NCBI RefSeq assembly: GCF_000308835.1
Contig: NZ_BAGN01000147.1
Coordinates: forward strand, 1 to 37,531
DNA from: Nocardia vinacea NBRC 16497
GTDB lineage: Bacteria; Actinomycetota; Actinomycetes; Mycobacteriales; Mycobacteriaceae
Reading direction: 5' to 3'
Length of the DNA: 37,531 bases
The position numbers were made by a program, and so were the translations under genes. Positions 1-13,027 of this stretch are shown piece after piece. How positions within the stretch are numbered: the stretch's first letter is position 1; each line of letters starts with the position of its first letter. The notes under the pieces are model-generated. The model was not told the origin of the DNA. It saw only the letters and a list, made by a program, of their open reading frames with translations, and made no database searches.

Positions 1-56
1 ACGCGCGCAGCTTGCCGGCTCGCAGTCAGGCAGAGCCTCCCAGGGCAGGTCGACGT
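1..56 (-). pseudogene. Duplicated fragment of the metK 3' end
   Basis: Positions 1-20 match 88-107 with one mismatch, and 37-56 match 119-138 exactly over 20 bases. Both stretches lie in the last codons of metK. On the minus strand the copy still reads Val-Asp-Leu-Pro-Trp-Glu as in MetK, then diverges and reaches a stop in a scrambled middle part. It lies just downstream of the intact metK and may extend beyond the window. It looks like the relic of a tandem duplication or of recombination at the metK end, not a working gene. Confidence 0.6.
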
Positions 57-73
57 ATCCATATCAGCTACCC

Positions 74-1288
74 CTACAGGCCGATGGACGCGCGCAGCTT
101 GTCGGCTCGGTCGGTGTGCTCCCAGGGCAGGTCGACGTCGGTGCGGCCGAAGTGGCCGTACGCGGCGGTCGGCGCGTAGATCGGGCGCAGCAGGTCGAGG
201 TCGCGGATGATCGCGCCGGGGCGCAGATCGAAGACCTCGGTGATGGCCGTGGCGATGCGCGCCGGATCGACCTTCTCGGTGCCGAAGGTCTCGACGAACA
301 GGCCGACCGGTGCGGCCTTGCCGATGGCGTAGGCGACCTGGACCTCGACCCGGTCGGCGAGTCCGGCCGCGACGACATTCTTGGCAACCCAGCGCATGGC
401 GTAGGCGGCCGAGCGGTCCACCTTCGACGGATCCTTACCGGAGAACGCGCCACCACCGTGGCGCGCCATGCCGCCGTAGGTGTCGACGATGATCTTGCGT
501 CCGGTCAGGCCGGCATCGCCCATCGGGCCGCCGAGGACGAACTTGCCGGTGGGGTTCACCAGCAGGCGGATATCGGACACATCCAGCGGCTCGGGCAGAT
601 CGAGATCGGCGAGCACCGCGTCGACGACCTTCTCCCGGATGTCGGGGGCGAGCAGGTTGTCCAGGTCGATATCGGCGGCATGCTGGGTGGAGATGACGAC
701 CGTGTCGAGGCGAACGGGGCGAACCCCGTCGTATTCGATGGTCACCTGAGTCTTGCCGTCCGGACGCAGGTACGGCAGCACACCGGACTTGCGGACCTCG
801 GTCAGCCGGCGCGAAAGCCGATGTGCGAGTGCTATCGGCAGCGGCATCAGCTCGGGAGTGTCGGTGTTGGCGTAGCCGAACATCAGGCCCTGGTCGCCGG
901 CGCCCTGCCGCTCGATCTCGTCATCCGATCCGGCGGTACGCGCCTCGTGCGAGGTGTCGACGCCCTGTGCGATATCCGGCGACTGTGCGCCGATCGCAAT
1001 ATTCACACCGCAGGAATTTCCGTCGAAACCCTTTGCGGACGAGTCGTATCCGATTTCCAGAACCTTTTCGCGGACGATTTTCGGAATATCCGCATAAGCC
1101 GACGTGGTGACCTCACCCGCGACGTGCACCTGGCCGGTGGTCACGAGAGTTTCCACCGCGACCCGGCTGCGCGGATCCGCCGCGAGCAGGGCGTCGAGGA
1201 TGGAATCGCTGATGGCGTCACAGATCTTGTCCGGATGACCTTCGGTCACGGACTCACTGGTGAAAAGGCGGCTGCCAGACGTGGGCAC
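74..1288 (-). CDS. metK: S-adenosylmethionine synthetase
   Basis: MetK makes S-adenosylmethionine from methionine and ATP in the cytoplasm and supplies methyl groups to the cell. The 404-residue length is normal for the family. Visible motifs are the N-terminal [12 protein letters not shown] (ATP and metal binding), the signature hexapeptide GAGDQG, and the glycine-rich P-loop-like [16 protein letters not shown]. The C-terminus is complete. The start is a GTG preceded by GGGAAG seven or so bases upstream. It is the last gene seen of the mihF-gmk-rpoZ-coaBC-metK series but has its own 286-bp upstream gap, so it probably has its own promoter. A duplicated piece of its 3' end lies just downstream. 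Confidence 0.98.
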   Translation of the reverse strand: MPTSGSRLFTSESVTEGHPDKICDAISDSILDALLAADPRSRVAVETLVTTGQVHVAGEVTTSAYADIPKIVREKVLEIGYDSSAKGFDGNSCGVNIAIGAQSPDIAQGVDTSHEARTAGSDDEIERQGAGDQGLMFGYANTDTPELMPLPIALAHRLSRRLTEVRKSGVLPYLRPDGKTQVTIEYDGVRPVRLDTVVISTQHAADIDLDNLLAPDIREKVVDAVLADLDLPEPLDVSDIRLLVNPTGKFVLGGPMGDAGLTGRKIIVDTYGGMARHGGGAFSGKDPSKVDRSAAYAMRWVAKNVVAAGLADRVEVQVAYAIGKAAPVGLFVETFGTEKVDPARIATAITEVFDLRPGAIIRDLDLLRPIYAPTAAYGHFGRTDVDLPWEHTDRADKLRASIGL

Positions 1289-1574
1289 AGTTCTTCCCTC
1301 TCCCTCAACGGGTTACTCGTATCGGATTGCGACGGTAACGCGATGTGGTCACCGCACAACCCTTCATTCAGACTATTCCAAACCACCGACGCGACGGGGT
1401 TAACGACAGGCAACTGTCTCAGACTATTGAATCCGTCGACGTATCGGGCCGGGGCTCCAGCCTCCAACACATCGACCAGTCCGGGTTGCGGTCGATAACA
1501 GCCTAGCCATCACGCGGCGGTGTATCCACCGGACATCTTCGATGCACAGCACAAACCAAGCGCCGCAACGGGTC
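1289..1574. promoter_or_regulatory. metK upstream region with a spaced direct repeat
   Basis: This 286-bp gap between the coaBC stop and the metK start holds no convincing gene. A 10-bp direct repeat TCAGACTATT occurs at 1368-1377 and 1419-1428, that is AATAGTCTGA on the metK strand, with starts 51 bp apart. The TAGTCT part of either copy could act as a TANNNT -10 box. I could not recognise an S-adenosylmethionine riboswitch here by eye. Confidence 0.35.
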
Positions 1575-2798
1575 TCAGCGCAGCAGCGGACCGAGCGCGT
1601 CCAGCACCCGGCTGGCGAGCAATGCCTTCGATCCATGGTCTAGCGCCTGTTCGGTGCCGTCGGCACCGAGCAGCCAGCCGTCGTTGGTGTCGACCTCGAA
1701 CGCCTTACCCTCACCGACCGCGTTCACGACCAGCAGATCACAGCCCTTGCGCGCCAGTTTGGCCCGCGCATGCGTGAGCACATCGCCGTGCTCGTCACCG
1801 GTTTCGGCGGCGAATCCGACGATCGCGGTTCCGGGTAGCTGACCATCGCGCCGCGACTGGACCAGTCCGGCGAGAATATCGTCGGTCTTGGTCAGCGGGA
1901 TCACGTCGGGCTCGTGTGCGCCCTTCTTGATCTTGGCCGCGGCCACGGTGGTCGGCCGGAAGTCGGCGACGGCCGCGGCCATGATCACCGCGTCAGCTCC
2001 GACCGCATGCTTCTCGACGGCGGTCTTGAGCTGTTCGGCGGTGGTGATGTGCACGAGGTCGACGGCGGCGGGTGCGGCCATCTCGATCGTATTGCCCGCG
2101 ATCAACGTGACGTGGGCGCCGCGCTGCGCGGCGACCCTGGCCAATGCGTAGCCCTGCTTGCCGGAGCTGCGGTTGCCGAGGAAACGCACCGGGTCCAGCG
2201 GTTCCCTGGTGCCACCCGCGGTGATCACCACGCGGCGGCCCGCCAGATCACGCGGGATGGCGTCGGCGCGTTCCAGCAGCAATGTCGCCAGCCCGAAGAT
2301 CTCCTCGGGCTCGGGCAACCGACCGGGCCCCGTATCGGTACCGGTCAACCGGCCCGACGCGGGTTCCATGACGATCGCACCGTGCGCGCGCAGCGTCGCG
2401 ACATTGGCGATGGTGGCCGGATGTTCCCACATCTCGGTGTGCATGGCGGGCGCGAACAACACCGGACATCGGGCCGTCAGCAAGGTGGCGGTGAGTAGAT
2501 CGTCGGCGCGGCCCTGTGCGGCGCGCGCCATCAGATCGGCGGTCGCCGGGGCGATGACCACAAGGTCCGCCTCCTGGCCCAACCGCACATGCGGCACCTC
2601 GGGGACATCGGTGAACACATCGGTGTGCACCGGGTTCCCGGACAGCGCCTCGAAGGTTGCCTTGCCGACGAACTGCAGCGCCGACTCGGTGGGGATCACC
2701 CGTACCTGGTGCCCGGTCTCGGTGAACCGGCGCACGATAGAACAGGCCTTATAGGCGGCGATCCCTCCGCCGACGCCGACGACGATCCGTGTGGTCAC
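1575..2798 (-). CDS. coaBC: Bifunctional CoaBC (phosphopantothenoylcysteine synthetase/decarboxylase)
   Basis: CoaBC joins cysteine to 4'-phosphopantothenate (CoaB) and decarboxylates the product (CoaC) to give 4'-phosphopantetheine for coenzyme A. The N-terminal flavoprotein half starts VGVGGGIAAYKA (FMN binding), has the catalytic-type His in PHVRLG at about residue 70, and PAMHTEMW where many bacteria have PAMN. The C-terminal synthetase half starts near residue 190 with RVVITAGGTREPLDPVRF and contains GNRSSGKQG. The length of 407 is typical for a full fusion. It lies 25 bp downstream of rpoZ on the same strand, an arrangement common in actinobacteria. Confidence 0.96.
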   Translation of the reverse strand: MTTRIVVGVGGGIAAYKACSIVRRFTETGHQVRVIPTESALQFVGKATFEALSGNPVHTDVFTDVPEVPHVRLGQEADLVVIAPATADLMARAAQGRADDLLTATLLTARCPVLFAPAMHTEMWEHPATIANVATLRAHGAIVMEPASGRLTGTDTGPGRLPEPEEIFGLATLLLERADAIPRDLAGRRVVITAGGTREPLDPVRFLGNRSSGKQGYALARVAAQRGAHVTLIAGNTIEMAAPAAVDLVHITTAEQLKTAVEKHAVGADAVIMAAAVADFRPTTVAAAKIKKGAHEPDVIPLTKTDDILAGLVQSRRDGQLPGTAIVGFAAETGDEHGDVLTHARAKLARKGCDLLVVNAVGEGKAFEVDTNDGWLLGADGTEQALDHGSKALLASRVLDALGPLLR

Positions 2799-2823
2799 TA
2801 CGCCTCCGGCCTAGATGTGGTTG

Positions 2824-3105
2824 TTACTCGCCTTCGGAGTGCTCGAGCAGGTCGGAGTGGATCTCACGCATCGCGACCGACAGCGGCTTCTCCTGCAGAC
2901 CGGGCTCGACCAGCGGGCCGACGTATTCGAGGATGCCGTCGCCGAGCTGGTTGTAGTAGTCGTTGATCTGACGGGCCCGCTTGGCCGCGTAGATCACCAG
3001 CGCGTACTTGGACGAGGTGCGCTCGAGCAACTCGTCGATCGGCGGGTTGGTGAGGCCGACCGGAGTGTCGTATGCGGGCGCGGGCTTGATGTCCGTACTG
3101 CTCAC
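2824..3105 (-). CDS. rpoZ: RNA polymerase omega subunit
   Basis: Omega helps to assemble and stabilise RNA polymerase by holding the beta-prime subunit. The 93-residue product has the family core [26 protein letters not shown], here in two parts: a DELL-type helix and the SKYALV...KRARQIN stretch. The chosen start is a GTG at 3105, with AGGAG ten bases upstream; an open frame continues further upstream but would overlap gmk and lacks family similarity. It sits between gmk and coaBC, as in other actinobacteria and many other bacteria. Confidence 0.96.
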   Translation of the reverse strand: MSSTDIKPAPAYDTPVGLTNPPIDELLERTSSKYALVIYAAKRARQINDYYNQLGDGILEYVGPLVEPGLQEKPLSVAMREIHSDLLEHSEGE

Positions 3106-3163
3106 TGAGAGGGCTCCTGCGGGGATCGGTTCTTCGGGCTGGGTGGTTTTCCGAGGGTGCGGG

Positions 3164-3748
3164 TCACGAACTCGAATTTGTGCTAACGAACAACGATACC
3201 AACTGCTCACAGGCGCTGGTCACCTCGTCGTTCACTATGACGATGTCGAACTCGTCACAGGCCGCCAATTCCGTCCTGGCGGTCTCCAACCTGCGGGCGA
3301 TCACCTCGGGTGATTCGGTACCCCGCGCGGTCAGCCGGGAAACCAGTTCCTCCCAGCTGGGTGGGGCGAGAAATACCAGCAGCCCCTCCGGCATGGCCTT
3401 GCGCACCGACCGCGCGCCCTCGAGGTCCACCTCGACGAGCACCGGCAGGCCGGCGGCGAGTGCGTCACGCACCGGTTTCGCCGGAGTACCCGAGCGCTGT
3501 AGTCCCCCGTGGATATCTGCCCACTCGAGGAGTTCGCCCGCCGCGATCATGGCGTCGAACTCCTCCCGGGACACGAACCGGTAGTCGCGGCCGTCGACCT
3601 CCCCGGGCCGTGGGGCCCGGGTTGTCGCCGACACGCTGAAGACCAGTTGGGGCAGTCGCTCGCGGACGCAGCGGACCACGGTCGACTTGCCCACGGCCGA
3701 GGGGCCGACCAGTACAACCAGTCGACCCTTCCGCGTGTGTTCGACCAC
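3164..3748 (-). CDS. gmk: Guanylate kinase
   Basis: Gmk phosphorylates GMP to GDP with ATP, feeding GTP and dGTP pools. The Walker A loop GPSAVGKST is at residues 15-23, followed by the GMP-binding segment with [13 protein letters not shown] and [12 protein letters not shown]. The length of 194 residues fits the family. The start ATG lies 8 bp after the mihF stop, so the two genes are probably cotranscribed; mihF-gmk-rpoZ is a conserved actinobacterial order. Confidence 0.97.
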   Translation of the reverse strand: MVEHTRKGRLVVLVGPSAVGKSTVVRCVRERLPQLVFSVSATTRAPRPGEVDGRDYRFVSREEFDAMIAAGELLEWADIHGGLQRSGTPAKPVRDALAAGLPVLVEVDLEGARSVRKAMPEGLLVFLAPPSWEELVSRLTARGTESPEVIARRLETARTELAACDEFDIVIVNDEVTSACEQLVSLFVSTNSSS

Positions 3749-3756
3749 CTTGGTGG

Positions 3757-4074
3757 TCAGGCGAAGTCGAATCGGGCGAGCAGCGCCTTGCGCTGCCGAT
3801 CACCCAGTCCGCGCAGACGCCGGGTGGGGGCGATCTCCAGCTCGCTCATGATCTCCGCCGCCTTGACCTTGCCCACCTTGGGCAGGGCCTCCAGCAGCGC
3901 CGACACCTTCATCTTGCCGAGGATCTCGTCGGATTCGGCATCGGTGAGGACCTGCTTCAGGTCGGTGCCGCCACGCTTCAGGCGCTCCTTGAGCTCCGCC
4001 CGAGCACGGCGAGCGGCAGCCGCCTTCTCCAAAGCAGCGGCGCGCTGCTCGTCAGTCAGCTGGGGAAGGGCCAC
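3757..4074 (-). CDS. mihF: Actinobacterial integration host factor
   Basis: This 105-residue basic protein belongs to the actinobacterial IHF family (mIHF/sIHF), nucleoid proteins that bind and bend DNA and are unrelated in sequence to E. coli IHF. The N-terminal third is a long charged helix ([20 protein letters not shown]). The C-terminal part holds the helix-two-turn-helix region with [13 protein letters not shown] and [15 protein letters not shown]. The GTG start has a good ribosome-binding site, GGAGGAA, just upstream. It heads the gmk-rpoZ-coaBC group. Confidence 0.94.
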   Translation of the reverse strand: MALPQLTDEQRAAALEKAAAARRARAELKERLKRGGTDLKQVLTDAESDEILGKMKVSALLEALPKVGKVKAAEIMSELEIAPTRRLRGLGDRQRKALLARFDFA

Positions 4075-4733
4075 GGTTCCTCCGTCTCATCGTTCATTGC
4101 ATCAACTCCTGCCGGTAACCCAGCAGTCTCAGCGACCGTACCCACGACGTTGCCCGATTGCGAACCCACCCCCCAGGTCAGCGCATGATTCGCCGATGTC
4201 GTAAGGGTGGGCCCGGCGGGATGCGCACAGCGCGTCGATCGCTGCGGTGATCCTACCGCCGAAATCTCGAAATGCCCCGCTAGCAGGGCTTTTTCCTGCC
4301 CAAAGTGGGTTAGCGGAGTGGTTGCGGCGCCAACCCGCATCGGACCAGCAACCGGTCACGTGTCCGACCTGGAATTTTCTAGGATTTTTCCGCGTGTCGC
4401 GTTGTTCTTGCGCGTGTCGGGGGCGGGAAATGACCGATTTCGGGATTCCGTACCTGCCGAACCGACGCCGGACTTATGGACCGCCACAAAATCCCGGCAT
4501 TCGCCTGGACCGCAGCGCGGCGAGAGCGAACGGCACTCTGTGCCGGTCCAGTTGGCTCCGTGATCGATCAGGACGCCGCCTCGGCCACCGGTGTGCCAGA
4601 TCGCAGAAAAATTGGCGCAGCGGGCCGCACAGCTGTTCGATATGACACGTCATCCCCGTTCAACGTGCCCGCCCCCGCCTGAAATGCGAAATGGACCGAC
4701 GCCGAAGCGTCGGTCCATCGCAATCGTCACCCG
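4075..4733. other. Gene-free gap between pyrF and mihF
   Basis: This 659-bp stretch separates the pyrimidine operon from mihF. Open frames on both strands here lack a ribosome-binding site and family resemblance, and I reject them. It holds the pyrF terminator at 4691-4718 and presumably the mihF promoter near its low-coordinate end. A short hairpin GCAGG/CCTGC with a T-rich loop lies at 4283-4299. In Mycobacterium tuberculosis I recall a PE/PPE pair at the corresponding place; no such genes are visible here. Confidence 0.6.
4691..4718 (-). terminator. pyr operon terminator with UUCG tetraloop
   Basis: Positions 4691-4702 and 4707-4718 form a perfect 12-bp stem (ATGGACCGACGC). On the minus strand the loop is TTCG closed by a C-G pair, the very stable cUUCGg tetraloop. 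It lies 16 bp beyond the pyrF stop and is followed by a modestly T-rich stretch. It should end the pyrR-to-pyrF transcript. Confidence 0.85.
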
Positions 4734-5558
4734 TCATCGCCGCAGGAAGGCGAACTCCTCCTGCAGCGCGCTCACCTTGGCACGCAGTGCCGACACGGAC
4801 GGACCGGCGCCGAGGACCTCGCGCGAAACGGTCGGCACCGCGGCGTGCAACAACTGCTCAGGCACCAGCGCACGCACGGTTTCCGGACCGCCACCCTGCG
4901 CACCGACGCCCGGCATCAGGATCGGGCCGTTGAGCTCCGTGAGATCCGGCGCTTCGGTGAGGGTGGCGCCGAGCACAATGCCGACCGAGCCGAATTCCTG
5001 GCCCGCATTGCACTGCGCCGCCGCATCGACCATGGTCTGCGCGATCGTGCGACCGTCCGACGCCACTGCCCGTTGCACCTGTGCACCTTCGGGATTCGAG
5101 GTGGCGGCGAGTACGAAGACACCGCGCCCGTTCGCCTCCGCGAGCGTCAAAGCCGGTGCGAGGGAACCGAATCCGAGATATGGCGAGACCGTCACCGCGT
5201 CCGAGCCGAGCGTGCCGTCGGCGAGCCAGGTCCGAGCGTAGGCATCCATGGTCGAGCCGATATCGCCGCGCTTGGCATCGGCGAGCACCAGGGTGCCCGA
5301 GGCGCGCAGCACCTCGATGGTGCGCTCGAGCACCGCGATTCCACCGGAACCGTAGGCCTCGAAGAAGGCGACCTGCGGTTTGATCAGCGCGACCCGGCCG
5401 TCGAAGGCCTCGACGCAGATCTCGGCGAATGCCTCGACACCGTCGACATCATCGGTGAGACCCCATGATCCGAGCAGGCCCGGATGCGGATCGATGCCGA
5501 CACACAGTGGCCCGAAATGCCCCATGGCGTGCTGCAATCGGGCACCGAAGGTCTTCAT
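4734..5558 (-). CDS. pyrF: Orotidine 5'-phosphate decarboxylase
   Basis: PyrF converts orotidine monophosphate to UMP, the last step of pyrimidine synthesis. The 274-residue product belongs to the longer subfamily 2 found in actinobacteria and myxobacteria. It shows [15 protein letters not shown] near the N-terminus and the catalytic [12 protein letters not shown] with the Asp-Lys pair. The chosen ATG at 5558 is preceded by GGAGACGGTGCG, a clear ribosome-binding site; an upstream extension of the frame would run back into carB. The start is 16 bp after the carB stop, and the gene ends the operon just before a strong terminator. Confidence 0.96.
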   Translation of the reverse strand: MKTFGARLQHAMGHFGPLCVGIDPHPGLLGSWGLTDDVDGVEAFAEICVEAFDGRVALIKPQVAFFEAYGSGGIAVLERTIEVLRASGTLVLADAKRGDIGSTMDAYARTWLADGTLGSDAVTVSPYLGFGSLAPALTLAEANGRGVFVLAATSNPEGAQVQRAVASDGRTIAQTMVDAAAQCNAGQEFGSVGIVLGATLTEAPDLTELNGPILMPGVGAQGGGPETVRALVPEQLLHAAVPTVSREVLGAGPSVSALRAKVSALQEEFAFLRR

Positions 5559-5574
5559 CGCACCGTCTCCTTCG

Positions 5575-8882
<3,308 letters not shown>

Positions 8883-8883
<1 letters not shown>

Positions 8884-10052
8884 CAGGCTCCTTCCATGAG
8901 ACCGGCGAAACGGTCGAAGAGATAGGCGGCGTCATGGGGTCCGGCGGCGGCCTCCGGGTGGTATTGCACCGAGAATGCGCGGCCGTCGACCAGGCGCACG
9001 CCCTCGACGGTGCCGTCATTGGCGCACACATGGCTGACCTCGGCCTTGCCGAACGGGGTGTCGAACTGTTCGCCCTGTTCACCCTCCAGCGCGAAACCAT
9101 GGTTCTGCGCGGTGATCGAGATCCGGCCGGTCTCGTGTTCGACGACCGGAATATTGATGCCGCGGTGGCCGAACTTCATCTTGTAGGTCTTGCGGCCGAA
9201 GGCGCGGCCGAGGATCTGATTGCCGAAGCAGATGCCGAACAGCGGCAGCCCCTTCTCCAGCACACCCTGGGTGATCGCGACCGCGCCGTCCTGGGTGGCC
9301 GGATCACCCGGACCGTTGGACAGGAAAACCCCGTTGGGCTTCAACTCCAGGATCTGGTCCAGCGAGACGGTCGACGGCACCACATGTACCCGCATGCCGC
9401 GCTGGGCGAACATGCGCGGGGTATTGGTCTTGATGCCGAGGTCGACCGCGACGACGGTGAAGCGCGGGGCGCCGTTCGGTTCGATCGTGTACAGCGCGTC
9501 TGTGCTGACCTCCTCGGCCAGATCCGCGCCGAGCATCGAAGGCTGTCCGTTGACCCGGGCCAGCAGTTCGTCTGCGTCGGCGAGCGCCGAGCCGGAGAAG
9601 ATGCCCGCTTTCATCGAGCCGCGGGTGCGCAGGTGGCGCACCAGCGCGCGGGTGTCGATACCCGCGATGCCGACGATCTGCTGGCGGTCCAGCTGGTCCT
9701 GCAGGGTGCCGGTCGAGCGCCAGTTCGATGCGACGCGCGAGGCGTCGCGGACCGCGTATCCGGCGACCCAGATCTTGCCGGATTCGTCGTCCTCGTCGTT
9801 CCAGCCGGTATTGCCGATCTGCGGGGCCGTGGCCACCACGATCTGGCGGTGGTAGCTGGGGTCGGTGAGGGTCTCCTGGTACCCGGTCATCGCGGTGCAG
9901 AACACCGCCTCACCGAGTGTTTCGCCCACGGCACCGAAGGCCGTGCCGCGGAATACCCGGCCGTCCTCCAGTACGAGTGCTGCTGCTTCTTGTGGCCCTC
10001 CCGTCACCCGACCACCACCCCTCATCGAATCGCTCCGCGATCCTGCGTTCAT
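8883..10052 (-). CDS. carA: Carbamoyl-phosphate synthase small subunit
   Basis: CarA is the glutaminase subunit that passes ammonia to CarB. The 389-residue protein has the N-terminal CPSase domain ([28 protein letters not shown]) and a class I glutamine amidotransferase domain with the nucleophile Cys in [10 protein letters not shown] and the His-Glu pair in [10 protein letters not shown]. The chosen ATG at 10052 overlaps the TGA of the preceding gene as ATGA; an in-frame ATG at residue 10 is an alternative, since family similarity starts near VTGG. Confidence 0.96.
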
Positions 10053-10543
10053 TCGTCGTCTCCCGTCATCGCCCTGGCCCACGCCGGGTACACCGTCTTG
10101 TCGTCACCTCGGAAACCGGTATCTATCTCGGTTCCGGTCGGCAGCTTCCAGCGAATTACCAGCACACCATCTTCCGTCATCACCTTGCCCGCGTGTCCGC
10201 GTTCGGTCCGCACGGCGGTAATGGATTCCTGCGGAATCCAGAGCACCGTCGCACCGTCACGTTCGAGCAAAATCCCCCGCTCGAACCGCGTGAGTTCCGC
10301 TGTAGCGCGGAAACCCAAGTCGCCCACCGTGATCCGGTCCTGCCAGCTGGGCGCGATGGTGCTGCCGAGATACAGTCCGGTGGTCGGCTCGAGCACCTGA
10401 GCGCCGAGATCACCCGGCACATGCGGCAGCTCACCGATCCGTTCCGCCTGCCGCGCGGCACGATTCTGCCACCCTCGGTACATCAACCAGATGCACAGGG
10501 CGAACAGCGCGAGCAGCCCGACCACCCACAGCGTTCTTTCCAC
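10049..10543 (-). CDS. Small membrane-anchored protein between pyrC and carA (Rv1382-like)
   Basis: This 164-residue protein has one N-terminal membrane segment (residues 4-21, [18 protein letters not shown]) followed by basic residues and a soluble domain of about 120 residues. The soluble part is rich in beta-strand stretches and resembles PH-like domains of actinobacterial membrane proteins. A protein of the same kind and position, between pyrC and carA, is known in mycobacteria (Rv1382), where it is annotated as a membrane or export protein. The GTG start follows the pyrC TAG directly, and the end overlaps carA by ATGA, so it is translated with the operon. Its function is not known. Confidence 0.82.
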   Translation of the reverse strand: MERTLWVVGLLALFALCIWLMYRGWQNRAARQAERIGELPHVPGDLGAQVLEPTTGLYLGSTIAPSWQDRITVGDLGFRATAELTRFERGILLERDGATVLWIPQESITAVRTERGHAGKVMTEDGVLVIRWKLPTGTEIDTGFRGDDKTVYPAWARAMTGDDE

Positions 10544-11914
10544 CTACGAACCTCCGCCCGCCTTGCCCTCACGGGCGGTTACCCGGCCTCGGAGCAACGT
10601 CGTCGTCACCCGAGCCGGGAACGTCATGTCCTCGAACGGCGTGTTGTTCGAAATGCTGGCGAGTTCGGCGGCCCGCACCGTCCAGGTCGCCTCCGGGTCG
10701 ACCAGCGTGAGGTTGGCCGGTTCGCCGACCTCGATCGGGCGACCGTGGCCGTCGAGTCCGACGATTTCGGCCGGACGCTCGCTCATCACACGGGCGACGC
10801 CGCGCCAATCCAGCAGGCCGGGTTCGACCATGGTCTGCACGATGATCGACAGCGCGGTCTCCAGGCCGAGCATGCCGGGGCGGGCGGCGGCGAATTCGCA
10901 GCACTTGTCCTGTTCGGCGTGCGGGGCGTGGTCGGTGGCGACACAGTCGAGGATGCCCTCGGCGAGTGCCTGCCGCAGCGCGATGGTGTCGGAGACCTCG
11001 CGCAGCGGCGGGTTCACCTTATTGACCGCGTCGTAGGTCTCCAGGCGCGAGTCGTCGAGCAGCAGATGGTGCGGAGTGACCTCGGCGGTGATCGAAATAC
11101 CTTGGGCCTTGGCCCATTTCACCAGCTCGACGGTACCGGCGGTGGAGGCGTGGCAGATGTGCACGCGGGCATCCGCGTCGCGGGCCAGCAGTGCGTCGCG
11201 AGCCACGATCGACTCTTCCGCGGCGCGCGGCCAACCGGCCAGCCCCAGACGGGCCGCGGTCGGACCTTCGTGCGCGACAGCGCCTTTGGTCAGGCGCGGC
11301 TCTTCGGCATGCTGTGCGATCAAGACGCCGAGGGAGTTCGAGTACTCCAGTGCGCGGCGCATGAGCAGCGGGTCGTAGACGCAGTGGCCGTCGTCGGAGA
11401 ACATGCGCACCGCGCCGACACCGGCCGCCATGGTGCCCATTTCGGCGAGTTGCTTGCCTTCCAGGCCGACCGTGACCGCACCCACCGGGTACACGTCGAC
11501 CAGGCCGACCTCCTGACCGCGCCGCCACACGTGATCGGTGACGACCACCGAATCGGCGACCGGGTTGGTATTGGCCATGGCGAAGACCGCGGTGTAACCG
11601 CCGAGTGCCGCTGCGGCGGAACCGGTTTCGATGGTTTCGGTGTCCTCGCGGCCGGGTTCGCGCAGATGGGTGTGCAGATCGACGAAGCCGGGCAGCAGGA
11701 TCTGGCCCTGCGCGTCGATAACCTCGGCGTCGATAATGCCGAGATCGGTTCCGATGGCGGCGATCAGGCCGTCGCGCACGAGTACGTCGACCGGCTCACC
11801 CTCGCCGTACGGCCGAACACCCTTGAGCAGCAGACTCATGCCGGGTTGAATTTCGCCTGAGCGGGCGCCCTCCGTGGTTACGCGAGCTGCCTCCTCCGGG
11901 CGCCGACCACTCAT
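10544..11914 (-). CDS. pyrC: Dihydroorotase
   Basis: PyrC cyclises carbamoyl aspartate to dihydroorotate, the third pyrimidine step. It is a class I dihydroorotase of the amidohydrolase superfamily. Metal ligands are visible in [10 protein letters not shown] (His-x-His), [15 protein letters not shown] and the Asp of [16 protein letters not shown] and GLETALS are family motifs. The 456-residue frame starts with about 25 extra residues relative to the family core at MSLLLKGV; the ATG at 11914 is chosen because it overlaps the pyrB stop as ATGA, but an internal ATG at residue 26 is possible. Confidence 0.95.
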   Translation of the reverse strand: MSGRRPEEAARVTTEGARSGEIQPGMSLLLKGVRPYGEGEPVDVLVRDGLIAAIGTDLGIIDAEVIDAQGQILLPGFVDLHTHLREPGREDTETIETGSAAAALGGYTAVFAMANTNPVADSVVVTDHVWRRGQEVGLVDVYPVGAVTVGLEGKQLAEMGTMAAGVGAVRMFSDDGHCVYDPLLMRRALEYSNSLGVLIAQHAEEPRLTKGAVAHEGPTAARLGLAGWPRAAEESIVARDALLARDADARVHICHASTAGTVELVKWAKAQGISITAEVTPHHLLLDDSRLETYDAVNKVNPPLREVSDTIALRQALAEGILDCVATDHAPHAEQDKCCEFAAARPGMLGLETALSIIVQTMVEPGLLDWRGVARVMSERPAEIVGLDGHGRPIEVGEPANLTLVDPEATWTVRAAELASISNNTPFEDMTFPARVTTTLLRGRVTAREGKAGGGS

Positions 11915-12867
11915 GCGGCAGCCTCCTGGGTACCGACCAGCAGCCGGAACAGCACGGCCATCCGCATATGCACTCCGTTCGTCACCTGTTGCAGGATCGC
12001 CGCCTGCTGGGAATCCGCCACCGGCGAGGCGATTTCCATGCCGCGCAGCATCGGCCCCGGATGCAGGACGACCGCGTTCTCGTCCAGCAGTGCGAGCCTG
12101 CGCTCGGAAAGTCCGTAGTTGACCGAATATTCGCGGGCCGACGGGAAGAAGCCGCCGTTCATCCGCTCCTGCTGCACCCGCAGCATGAGCACCGCATCGG
12201 CGCCGGGCAATTCGGCGTCGAGCGAAGGCGAGATCCGGGCGGGCCAGAGGTCCGCGCCGACCGGCAGCAGCGTGCGCGGCGCGACCAGCACCACCTCGGC
12301 GCCAAGGGTATCGAGCAGGAAGACATTCGAGCGCGCGACCCGGCTGTGCAGGATATCGCCGACTATGACGATCCGCTTGCCCTCGATATCGCCGAGGCGC
12401 TGACGCAGGGTCAGCGCGTCCAGCAAAGCCTGCGTGGGGTGCTGATGGGTGCCGTCACCGGCGTTGATGATGGCCGGGCCCTGCCGACCCTCGGCGACCG
12501 CCCAGCCATCCATCCAGCGCGCGATCTGATGCGCCGCACCGGAGGCCGGATGCCGGACGATGAGCGCATCGGCGCCCGCCGCGTGCAGAGTCAGCGCGGT
12601 GTCGCGCAGTGATTCGCCCTTGGCGACCGAGGAACTGCTCGCGCTGACATTGATCACATCGGCGCTCATCCACTTGCCCGCGACCTCGAATGAGACCCGG
12701 GTCCGAGTCGAGTTCTCGTAGAAGACGGTCATCACGGTTCGGCCGCGCAGCGTCGGCAGCTTCTTGACTTCCCGGCCCAGCAGCGCCTGTTCGAAGCGTT
12801 CGGCCTCGTCGAGCAATTCGGTGGCGGTGGCACGATCGAGGTCGGTCACCGTCAGCAGATGCCTCAC
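11911..12867 (-). CDS. pyrB: Aspartate carbamoyltransferase
   Basis: PyrB condenses carbamoyl phosphate with aspartate, the committed step of pyrimidine synthesis. At 318 residues it is a catalytic chain with the phosphate-binding [13 protein letters not shown], the carbamoyl-binding HPTQALLD, and PGPMLRGME near the C-terminus. The GTG start at 12867 lies at the edge of an 80-bp tandem repeat, and its ribosome-binding sequence (GAGGTGGAG) is part of the repeat. The stop of the second repeat-encoded peptide overlaps this GTG as GTGA, so initiation may depend on translation of the repeat. Confidence 0.96.
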   Translation of the reverse strand: MRHLLTVTDLDRATATELLDEAERFEQALLGREVKKLPTLRGRTVMTVFYENSTRTRVSFEVAGKWMSADVINVSASSSSVAKGESLRDTALTLHAAGADALIVRHPASGAAHQIARWMDGWAVAEGRQGPAIINAGDGTHQHPTQALLDALTLRQRLGDIEGKRIVIVGDILHSRVARSNVFLLDTLGAEVVLVAPRTLLPVGADLWPARISPSLDAELPGADAVLMLRVQQERMNGGFFPSAREYSVNYGLSERRLALLDENAVVLHPGPMLRGMEIASPVADSQQAAILQQVTNGVHMRMAVLFRLLVGTQEAAA

Positions 12868-12947
12868 GACTCCACCTCGCTGGCGCTCGGTTCCGTCGTT
12901 CGGCCTCCGGCCGCTGCGTTGATGGTTCGCTCACTACGCTCGCTCAC
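12864..12947 (-). CDS. Repeat-encoded 27-residue peptide, copy 2
   Basis: On the minus strand a GTG at 12947 opens a 28-codon frame starting MSERSERT and ending SEVES, closed by TGA. It is preceded by GAGGTGGAG five bases or so upstream. Its TGA overlaps the pyrB GTG as GTGA. It differs from copy 1 at one residue (Ala for Val near residue 22). It is polar, has no recognised domain, and may act only as a translated leader that couples pyrB to upstream translation. Whether it is made is not known. Confidence 0.4.
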   Translation of the reverse strand: MSERSERTINAAAGGRTTEPSASEVES

Positions 12948-13027
12948 GACTCCACCTCGCTGACACTCGGTTCCGTCGTTCGGCCTCCGGCCGCTGCGTT
13001 GATGGTTCGCTCACTACGCTCGCTCAC
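12944..13027 (-). CDS. Repeat-encoded 27-residue peptide, copy 1
   Basis: A GTG at 13027 opens a 28-codon frame on the minus strand, starting MSERSERT and ending SEVES. The partial third repeat unit just upstream supplies its GAGGTGGAG ribosome-binding sequence. The TGA overlaps the GTG of copy 2 as GTGA. The frame spans exactly one repeat unit plus four overlapping bases, so adding a unit would add another coupled frame. No function is recognised. Confidence 0.4.
   Translation of the reverse strand: MSERSERTINAAAGGRTTEPSVSEVES

Noticed and set aside
1289..1574. S-adenosylmethionine riboswitch before metK
   Set aside because: I could not build any known SAM-riboswitch core by eye; a covariance-model search would decide.
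4300..4380. tRNA-like D-arm (TAGCGGAGTGGTTGCGG)
   Set aside because: No matching acceptor stem, anticodon arm or T-arm could be found around it.
4207..4645. Small genes in the pyrF-mihF gap
   Set aside because: Overlapping frames on both strands lack ribosome-binding sites, and none shows a domain or coding-like composition.
9917..11860. A 647-codon plus-strand frame across carA and pyrC
   Set aside because: It is antisense to two well-supported genes and has no ribosome-binding site or domain.
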